Shown one piece after another: positions 5,867 to 11,137 of a stretch of DNA of 11,137 nt. Numbering within the stretch: position 1 is the first letter of the stretch; the number at the start of each line of letters is the position of its first letter. The translations under genes were made by a program, and so were the position numbers. A model generated the notes under the pieces. The model saw nothing but the letters and a program-made list of their open reading frames with translations. It was not told the origin of the DNA and made no database searches. The stretch is from Victivallales bacterium. GTDB taxonomy: Bacteria; Verrucomicrobiota; Lentisphaeria; Oligosphaerales; Lenti-02. The DNA lies in assembly GCA_018648945.1 (NCBI GenBank), contig JABGQJ010000205.1, forward strand, positions 1 through 11,137, read 5' to 3'.

Positions 5867-7606
5867 TCAGGCAGTCAGAAAACGGTGCAGAAGCACCGGG
5901 GGCACGAACGCGTCGCAGGTTGCGGCGACGCGGTTGCGGAGGCCGAAGTCGTCGGTGACCAGCCACATGGTGGCAGCGTCGCCGCGAGCGATTCGTAGCC
6001 GCCTTTCCAGGTAGTCGTCGGCGCTCTGGGATTCCCCGGTGGAGCCGGCGTAGACAACCTGGACGGCGGCGCAGCTTTCCGCTCCGGCGACCGTGTCGAT
6101 GCCGTCGAAGACGATCTCAAGATGGCACAGCTGGTGCGCGTGGCGACGGCAAAGCGCACAGAGATGGTCCCTCGCGGCGGCCATCCCCTGCTCTTGCTCC
6201 AGCTGGTTCAGGGCGTGGACGCGGCGGATGGCGTTGTAGCCGTCGATGAAGAGCCAGACTGTGCCGGTTGGGTAGCAGGCCAGGCGTTCGGCCACGTTCC
6301 AGACTTCGCGCTCTTCGGGTGCCGGCATGGTGGCCGGGGCTGTCTCGTCGAGCACGCGCTCGGCCACCAATTGGCTCCGCGTGCGTTCCACTTTCAGAAG
6401 CCGCGAGTGCACCCGAGGCCCCAGCACGTCGCGGACCACCTCCAGGCCGAGGGTATCCCTGAGACTGGCAAGTTCCGCTGTGGGATCGGTAGCCAAGTGG
6501 GCATTCTTGAGACGGCAGAAAAGGGCGGCCGCGAGGTCGGGCACCTCCGTGTCGGTGTCAATGTCCCCGAGCGTTTCGCGGATTTCGCGCAGGCGCTGGC
6601 CGACCTGCGCGGCAGTTTCACGCAAGCCCGGAACCAGGATCAGTGACGCCTCGAAGCAGTGTCGGAGTCGCTTTTCCTGCTTCTCCAGTTCCTCCAACTC
6701 CACCTGTAGCTGGGGGCGGGTGCCGTGTCGCTCGTCCAGCGCATTCTGCCGGGCGAGGGCCTCGGCGGCACGTTCGGCGAGCGTGCGACCTGCCGGGTCG
6801 GTGGTTGCGGGTAGTTCGGGCGGGGCGCAGAGCAGTTGGTCCCGCAGGGCGGCGACCTGATGGCTGAGACGCTGTTCGAACTGATCGCGTAGGTGGTCGG
6901 TCTCCTCTTCCTGGTCGCGGAGCTGATGGCGGAGCTGGCGCAGGGCCTCCCGATGCTCCTCGCGCTCATTGGCGACCTGGGCCTCCGCTTCGCTTCCCTT
7001 CCGTTTCCAGCGCTCGATTGTTTCGCGGAGTTGCCCGCACTTTTGCTCCAGTTCGTGCATCCGGCCGCTCGTATCTGGCAGCGGCTCGTCCTTGGCCTGC
7101 TCGACTGCCTGGTGGGCGGTCAGCAGTTCGATCAGGTTGGTCCAGTCAGGCTGCAGCGACACGGTGGGGGTCTGCCCCTTCCACCAGCGGGAATCCATTG
7201 CCAGCATACGCAGGCCGCGTTTCTGCATGGATTCGCGGGTGTCCAGCGCCATTGCGACCGCCACGCAGATGCCACAGCTTCGCACAAGATCCCGCCAGCA
7301 GGCGAGGAGATAATCCTCCTCCAGCATCTCCAGCGCCTTGACCCAGTGCTCCCAAGGCGTGTTGTGGGCCATGAAGACCCGGCCGGCCAATCGCGGGTGC
7401 TTGCCAAGGGCACGGGCCAGGAGAGCGCGGACGGATCGGCGGCCCAATGCGCGATGGGAAAGGGAGAACCCGGGGAGCAGTTCACCCGCTTCCCGACCGA
7501 GCCCGCGGATTGCCTCGTAGAGGGAGTCCAAAGGCATGGCGTCGAGCAACCACTTGCATGCGGCTGGCCCTGGGGAGGTATGGTGGCTCTTTTTCTCGCG
7601 ACTCAT
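5867..7606 (-). CDS. Coiled-coil protein with C-terminal NYN/PIN (YacP-like) nuclease domain
   Basis: The 579-residue product combines three parts. Residues about 15-140 form a helical region I do not recognise, with many Trp, Leu and Arg. Residues about 180-260 and 275-345 are rich in Glu, Gln, Arg and Leu with heptad-like spacing, so probably coiled coil and dimerisation; about 345-440 is further helix. Residues about 448-579 look like a YacP-type NYN domain (PIN fold, RNase family of Bacillus Rae1): FIDGYN (D455, N458), VFDG (D501), SADDYLE (D530, D531) and VTDD (D552, D553) supply the expected acidic metal-binding set. A Cys/His cluster lies in the domain (C483, C486, H489, H491, C494, H495). 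No signal or membrane segment. Starts at 7606 and 7618 both have GAGG only four bases upstream and cannot be separated; a TTG at 7681 would fall inside the candidate promoter. It heads the oxidoreductase operon. RNA cleavage is inferred, not proven. Confidence 0.85.
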   Translation of the reverse strand: MSREKKSHHTSPGPAACKWLLDAMPLDSLYEAIRGLGREAGELLPGFSLSHRALGRRSVRALLARALGKHPRLAGRVFMAHNTPWEHWVKALEMLEEDYLLACWRDLVRSCGICVAVAMALDTRESMQKRGLRMLAMDSRWWKGQTPTVSLQPDWTNLIELLTAHQAVEQAKDEPLPDTSGRMHELEQKCGQLRETIERWKRKGSEAEAQVANEREEHREALRQLRHQLRDQEEETDHLRDQFEQRLSHQVAALRDQLLCAPPELPATTDPAGRTLAERAAEALARQNALDERHGTRPQLQVELEELEKQEKRLRHCFEASLILVPGLRETAAQVGQRLREIRETLGDIDTDTEVPDLAAALFCRLKNAHLATDPTAELASLRDTLGLEVVRDVLGPRVHSRLLKVERTRSQLVAERVLDETAPATMPAPEEREVWNVAERLACYPTGTVWLFIDGYNAIRRVHALNQLEQEQGMAAARDHLCALCRRHAHQLCHLEIVFDGIDTVAGAESCAAVQVVYAGSTGESQSADDYLERRLRIARGDAATMWLVTDDFGLRNRVAATCDAFVPPVLLHRFLTA

Positions 7607-7652
7607 GCTGCCTCGCATCGTTCCTCGGAACGGCCCATGTGTGTTCGCTGGG

Positions 7653-7681
7653 AACATAGCGCCGGGGCACGCGATCCCCAA
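7653..7681 (-). promoter_or_regulatory. Candidate sigma70-like promoter for the minus-strand operon
   Basis: The minus strand reads TTGGGG (7681-7676, three of six consensus matches), a 17-base spacer, then TATGTT (7658-7653, four of six). Transcription would begin near 7646, leaving a leader of about 30-40 bases before the ATGs at 7618 and 7606. The boxes are weak and unproven; correct spacing and position are the support. The -35 box is also the left arm of an inverted repeat. Confidence 0.35.
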
Positions 7682-7692
7682 GAGGTTTGGGG
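7676..7692. promoter_or_regulatory. Inverted repeat, possible operator between divergent promoters
   Basis: CCCCAA (7676-7681), five bases GAGGT, then TTGGGG (7687-7692) form a perfect 6-bp inverted repeat. It overlaps the -35 box of the minus-strand candidate promoter and ends six bases before the -35 box of the plus-strand one. A regulator bound here could control both the oxidoreductase operon and the sulfatase. No regulator gene lies in the window. Confidence 0.35.
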
Positions 7693-7698
7693 CTTCGG

Positions 7699-7727
7699 TT
7701 GAGTGTCGGAGGCGATGGCGCTAGAGT
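7699..7727 (+). promoter_or_regulatory. Candidate sigma70-like promoter for the sulfatase
   Basis: TTGAGT (7699-7704, four of six consensus matches), a 17-base spacer and TAGAGT (7722-7727, four of six) precede the sulfatase start by about 58 bases. Start of transcription would be near 7734, giving a leader of roughly 50 bases that contains the ribosome binding site. The call rests on spacing and placement and is unproven. Confidence 0.38.
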
Positions 7728-7773
7728 CTGGGGTCGGCGGCGAAGCGTTTCTCCCGATCACCATGAACTTGTC

Positions 7774-7778
7774 AGGAG
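7774..7778 (+). promoter_or_regulatory. Ribosome binding site deciding the sulfatase start
   Basis: AGGAG lies seven bases before the ATG at 7786. It places the start directly at the Tat signal peptide and rejects the 33-codon in-frame extension back to 7687, which runs through the candidate promoter. Confidence 0.85.
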
Positions 7779-7785
7779 CCTGTGC

Positions 7786-9753
7786 ATGTCCACGCCCGTA
7801 TCGCGACGTTCGTTCCTGCATGGGTTGGGGGCCTCGCTTGCCTTGGGCGCCCTGCCCGAGATCGCACGCGGTGCCGATGGGCGGCCGCCCAACATCGTCT
7901 TTATCCTCATTGACGATCTGGGCTGGCGGGACGTGGGGTGCAATGGCAGCACGTTCTACGAGACCCCGAACGTGGATCGGCTGGCCAGCAGCGGCATGCG
8001 CTTCACCGACGGCTACGCGGCCTGCACGGTCTGCTCGCCCACGCGGGCCAGTATCATGACTGGGAAATACCCCGCCCGACTGCATTTGACCGACTGGATC
8101 TCCGGCCATCGGCGCCCGTACGCCAAGTTGCGGATCCCGGAGTGGACCAAGTTCCTTCCCAGTGAGGAGACGAGTCTCGCCGAGGCGCTGAAACCCCGGG
8201 GCTACGCCACCGGGTTCATCGGCAAGTGGCACCTGGGGGACCGCGAGGAATACTGGCCCTTGAAGCAGGGGTTCGACGTGAATATCGGCGGGTACTCGCG
8301 GGGCCAGCCGCCGAGCTACTTCGCGCCCTACCGGATCCCCACCATGACGGAGGGGCCAAAGGGGGAGTATCTGACTGATCGGCACGCAGCCGACGCGGAG
8401 GCCTTCCTGGAGGCCAATCGGGAGAAGCCGTTCCTGCTCTATCTCTCGATGTATGCGGTTCATACGCCCTTGCAGGCCAAGAAGGAGCTGATTGCGAAAT
8501 ACGAGGCCAAGATCAAGGCGGCACCCGAGAAGGCCCAGGGCAAGGCAGTCTACGCAGCGATGATCGAGAGCATGGACCAGTGCGTCGGGCGGGTGCTGGA
8601 TACCCTGGACCGACTGGAACTCAGTGACCACACGGTCGTGTTCTTCACTGGGGACAACGGCGGCCTGGTGGGCAATCCCCGGAGCCCGATCACCGACAAC
8701 TCGCCGTTGCGGGCGGGCAAGGGATCGTCCTACGAGGGCGGTGTGCGGGAGCCCTTTGTGGTGCGCTGGCCGGGGGTGACCAGGCCCGGCAGCCGCTGTG
8801 CGGAGCCGGTGATTTCCGTGGATGCCTACCCGACGATCCTGGAGATTGCCGGTGCCAAGGGAGACCCAGCCCACAACCGAGGCGTGGACGGGACCAGCAT
8901 GGTGCCCTTGCTTCGCGGCAAACCGTCGCTGGCGCGCGAGGCAATCTACTGGCACTACCCGCACTACCACCCCGGCGGGGCTTCGCCCTACGGCGCCATT
9001 CGCAAGGGGGACCACAAGCTGATCGAGTTCTACGAGGACGGTCGTCGTGAGCTCTACAACCTGCGCGCGGACATCGGCGAGACGACTGACCTGGCGGCAA
9101 CCCAGCCGGAACTGGCCAAGGAACTGCACGGGAAACTGGTCGCATGGCGGCAGGCCGTCGGGGCCCAGATGCCCACCGCGAATCCCGACCACGACCCGGA
9201 GCGAGACGGCCGGGGCGGCAGGAAGCGTCCCCCGAAGCGGAAGGATTTGCCCAGTGACGAGTTCGCGATCCTGCGCGGGGCCAAAGCAACCCCCACAGAT
9301 GGCGGCTGGCGGCTGGAAGGCAAGGGCGAAGGCACTGCGCTGATCGAATTGCCGACCCCAATCACGGGTCGGGCTGTCTTCGAGGTCGAGGCCCAGAGTC
9401 TGCTCACCCGCGAGGGTGGTTGGCAGAATGCCTTTCTGGCGCTGAGCGGTACGGGCAAGGACCGGGATCTGGTCGTGGCCGGGCTCTATATTGGCGGGCT
9501 GCGCATGGCCATCTGGCAGGGGTTGAGCACGGCCAAGGTGGGCGAGGTGGTGGCCTCGGCGAGCTTCGATCGGCAACAGAAGCTGAAGATCGTGGTCGAA
9601 GTGGATGTGCCCGGGCGCAGATTGAGCTTGCGCGCCGCTGGCAAGACCCTAACCCGCGAGTTGCCGAAGGATCTTGCCGCCATCCGCTTTGCGGGGTATC
9701 ACATCATGCAGACCCAAACGGTGTTCGGCAAAGTGAACATCTCGACCAAGTAA
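7786..9753 (+). CDS. Tat-exported Cys-type sulfatase with extra C-terminal domain
   Basis: The 655-residue product is an arylsulfatase-type enzyme that hydrolyses sulfate esters, probably of glycans, outside the cytoplasm. It opens with a twin-arginine signal (SRRSFLHG, 6-13, then a hydrophobic stretch), with likely cleavage near residues 28-31. Family residues are present: metal ligands D43 and D44 in LIDDLGW, C83 in CSPTR (83-87) to be converted to formylglycine, K147 and H149 in GKWHLG, H226 in AVHTP, and D290-N291 in TGDNGG. The catalytic part ends near 470 with MPTANPDHDPE. A basic linker (RKRPPKRKD, 479-487) then leads to about 165 residues of strand-rich sequence to 655, which most sulfatases of this type lack; it may bind carbohydrate. 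The maturase is not in this window. It is transcribed away from the oxidoreductase operon and is followed 53 bases later by PIN-PhoH. The glycan substrate is unknown. Confidence 0.95.
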   Translation: MSTPVSRRSFLHGLGASLALGALPEIARGADGRPPNIVFILIDDLGWRDVGCNGSTFYETPNVDRLASSGMRFTDGYAACTVCSPTRASIMTGKYPARLHLTDWISGHRRPYAKLRIPEWTKFLPSEETSLAEALKPRGYATGFIGKWHLGDREEYWPLKQGFDVNIGGYSRGQPPSYFAPYRIPTMTEGPKGEYLTDRHAADAEAFLEANREKPFLLYLSMYAVHTPLQAKKELIAKYEAKIKAAPEKAQGKAVYAAMIESMDQCVGRVLDTLDRLELSDHTVVFFTGDNGGLVGNPRSPITDNSPLRAGKGSSYEGGVREPFVVRWPGVTRPGSRCAEPVISVDAYPTILEIAGAKGDPAHNRGVDGTSMVPLLRGKPSLAREAIYWHYPHYHPGGASPYGAIRKGDHKLIEFYEDGRRELYNLRADIGETTDLAATQPELAKELHGKLVAWRQAVGAQMPTANPDHDPERDGRGGRKRPPKRKDLPSDEFAILRGAKATPTDGGWRLEGKGEGTALIELPTPITGRAVFEVEAQSLLTREGGWQNAFLALSGTGKDRDLVVAGLYIGGLRMAIWQGLSTAKVGEVVASASFDRQQKLKIVVEVDVPGRRLSLRAAGKTLTRELPKDLAAIRFAGYHIMQTQTVFGKVNISTK

Positions 9754-9762
9754 CCCAACGAT

Positions 9763-9789
9763 GGCCGGGCGATGGATGCATCGTCGGCC
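9763..9789 (+). other. Bulged hairpin in the sulfatase-phoH gap
   Basis: GGCCG (9763-9767) pairs with CGGCC (9785-9789) and CGATG (9770-9774) with CATCG (9779-9783), with a GG/T internal bulge and a GATG loop. No T tract follows, so it is not a standard intrinsic terminator. It ends four bases before the phoH ribosome binding site and could affect read-through, processing or RNA stability between the two genes. Confidence 0.4.
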
Positions 9790-9806
9790 GCAGAAGGCGA
9801 CACGGC

Positions 9807-11135
9807 ATGCCAGCAGCAAAGAAGGTCTTCGTCCTTGACACCAATGTCATTCTCCACGACAGCAGCTGCATCTACCAATTCCAGGAGAACGACATCCTCA
9901 TCCCGATCACCGTCATCGAGGAGTTGGACGGGTTCAAGAAGGGGAGTGGCACGCTCAACTACCATGCGAGGGAGTTCGTCCGCGCCCTGGACGAGCTGAG
10001 CGCCCACCGGCTGTTCAACGGTGGTTTCCAGGTCGGCCCGGGACTGGGCAAGATCATGGTCCGCCTGCAGGAGGCGTTCCATCCCGACATCGTCGACATG
10101 TTCTCGCGCAAGGAGGCGGACCACGTCATCCTCAATACCGCCTACTGGCACGCCAAACGCCACCCCGAGGACGAGGTGATCCTGGTCAGCAAGGACGTCA
10201 ACCTGCGGATGAAGGCCAAGGCGATTGGCCTGATGGCCGACGACTACACGACCGATCATGTGAAGGATTTCGCGGCATTGGAGCGCGGCTACCGCACGCT
10301 GGAGGGGGCTCCCGCAGACCTGATCGCCGAGCTCTATAGCACCCAGGGCGAGGTCGATGGCGCGCGGCTGGACCTTGCGGAGCCCCTGGTGGCGAACGAG
10401 TATCTGGTCCTCAAGGGACCATCCAGTTCGGCCTTGGTCGCGTATGTGGCCCGGACGGGGATGCTGCGCCGGGTTCACAAGGGAAATGCCTACGGGATCG
10501 TGCCCCGTAACGCGGAGCAGACCTTCGCCCTGGATGCCCTGCTCAACGACGACGTGCAGTTGGTGACTCTCTCCGGCAAGGCTGGCACTGGCAAGACGCT
10601 ACTGGCCCTGGCGGCGGCTCTGGAGTGTCGTCGCTCCTACCGGCAGGTCTTCCTGGCCCGCCCCGTCGTGCCGCTCAGCAACAAGGATCTGGGTTTCCTG
10701 CCGGGGGATATCGAGTCGAAGATGACCCCGTATATGCAGCCACTGTACGACAACCTGGGCGTGATCCGGCACCAGTTTCCCGAGAACTCGGAGAACTACC
10801 AGAAGATTGGCGAGTTGATGGAGCAGGACAAGCTGAAGATTGCCCCGCTGGCCTATATTCGGGGGCGGAGCTTGGTGAAGATCTACTTCATCGTGGATGA
10901 GGCCCAGAATCTGACTCCCCACGAGATCAAGACGATCATCACCCGCGCCGGCGAGGGCACCAAGCTCGTCTTCACCGGGGACATCTACCAAATTGACCAT
11001 CCCTATCTGAACCAGCAAAGCAACGGGCTGACCTACCTGATCGAGAGGATGCACGGGCAGGCCCTCCACGTCCACGTGAACCTGGTCAGGGGCGAGCGTT
11101 CGGAACTGGCCGAACTGGCAAGCAATCTTCTCTGA
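9807..11135 (+). CDS. phoH: PIN-PhoH protein (PhoH2/YlaK type), RNA-linked ATPase
   Basis: The 442-residue product joins an N-terminal PIN nuclease domain to a C-terminal PhoH ATPase, the PhoH2 architecture reported to have RNA helicase and RNase activity in mycobacterial homologues. PIN residues are D11 and N13 in LDTNVIL, E39 in VIEELDGF, D105 in KEADHVI and D130 in LVSKDVNL, so the acidic pocket looks complete. The ATPase has Walker A GKAGTGKT (257-264), Walker B FIVDEAQN (361-368, D364-E365) and the sensor-like FTGD (389-392). Length is normal (about 430-470). The start at 9807 follows GAAGG (9793-9797) by nine bases and opens straight into the PIN domain; a longer frame back to 9420 lies inside the sulfatase gene in another frame and is rejected. 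The stop is two bases from the window end, so what follows is unknown. Possibly co-transcribed with the sulfatase. Confidence 0.95.
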   Translation: MPAAKKVFVLDTNVILHDSSCIYQFQENDILIPITVIEELDGFKKGSGTLNYHAREFVRALDELSAHRLFNGGFQVGPGLGKIMVRLQEAFHPDIVDMFSRKEADHVILNTAYWHAKRHPEDEVILVSKDVNLRMKAKAIGLMADDYTTDHVKDFAALERGYRTLEGAPADLIAELYSTQGEVDGARLDLAEPLVANEYLVLKGPSSSALVAYVARTGMLRRVHKGNAYGIVPRNAEQTFALDALLNDDVQLVTLSGKAGTGKTLLALAAALECRRSYRQVFLARPVVPLSNKDLGFLPGDIESKMTPYMQPLYDNLGVIRHQFPENSENYQKIGELMEQDKLKIAPLAYIRGRSLVKIYFIVDEAQNLTPHEIKTIITRAGEGTKLVFTGDIYQIDHPYLNQQSNGLTYLIERMHGQALHVHVNLVRGERSELAELASNLL

Positions 11136-11137
11136 TT

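Noticed and set aside
7607..7681. Upstream starts for the NYN protein (TTG at 7681, ATG at 7657)
   Set aside because: They lie in or at the edge of the candidate promoter and the extra residues look non-coding. The ATG at 7618 remains an open alternative to 7606.
7603..9576. Very long open frame (657 codons) on the minus strand opposite the sulfatase
   Set aside because: It mirrors a well-supported Tat sulfatase with all catalytic motifs. The antisense product is Pro/Arg/Gly/Val-biased with no recognisable domain, as expected for GC-rich third positions.
9420..9806. N-terminal extension of PIN-PhoH
   Set aside because: It overlaps the sulfatase coding sequence in another frame; the PIN domain begins within ten residues of the ATG at 9807, which has its own GAAGG site.
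9699..10478. 259-codon minus-strand open frame opposite phoH
   Set aside because: It runs through the sulfatase end, the intergenic hairpin and the PIN domain in antisense, with no family resemblance.

Overview
The window is GC-rich bacterial DNA that is almost entirely coding. It carries ten complete protein genes, one short tandem-repeat array, and no RNA genes or mobile elements that I could recognise. A Tat-exported Cys-type sulfatase, a Gfo/Idh/MocA dehydrogenase, an AarF/UbiB kinase next to a phasin-like protein, and consistent AGGAG ribosome binding sites fit an environmental member of the PVC superphylum (Planctomycetota, Lentisphaerota, Verrucomicrobiota) or a similar lineage such as Hydrogenedentota. 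That placement is inference from gene content, because no phylogenetic marker is present.

Layout: eight genes on the minus strand read from 7606 down to 104. In transcription order they are a coiled-coil protein with a C-terminal NYN/PIN nuclease domain; a Gfo/Idh/MocA dehydrogenase; a short-chain dehydrogenase (SDR); an aldo/keto reductase; a small membrane-anchored TPR-like protein; a small lipoprotein; a phasin-like protein; and an AarF/UbiB kinase. Gaps are 19, 12, 11, 22, 72, 128 and 6 bases. The first five genes look like one tight operon. The 72- and 128-base gaps could hold internal transcript ends or starts. The strand then runs into an array of thirteen 8-base units whose edge forms part of the kinase stop codon. 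Two genes on the plus strand diverge from the block: a Tat-dependent sulfatase and a PIN-PhoH ATPase.

The 179-base divergent region (7607-7785) holds two weak but correctly spaced sigma70-like promoters facing away from each other. A 17-base inverted repeat overlaps the -35 box of the minus-strand promoter, which suggests shared control of the operon and the sulfatase.

How the genes may work together: the three oxidoreductases use NAD(P) and probably modify one sugar or sugar acid, either for a surface glycan or for breakdown of a carbohydrate. The sulfatase would act outside the cytoplasm on a sulfated glycan and could supply such a substrate. The lipoprotein and TPR protein belong to the envelope, and the phasin/UbiB pair to lipid, quinone or storage-granule physiology. 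The NYN protein and PIN-PhoH both carry PIN-fold nuclease domains implicated in RNA metabolism.

The points most worth a second look are the SDR whose catalytic lysine is asparagine, the NYN protein with its unrecognised N-terminal half, the repeat array at the kinase stop codon, and the divergent promoter region. Domain calls rest on motifs read by eye.
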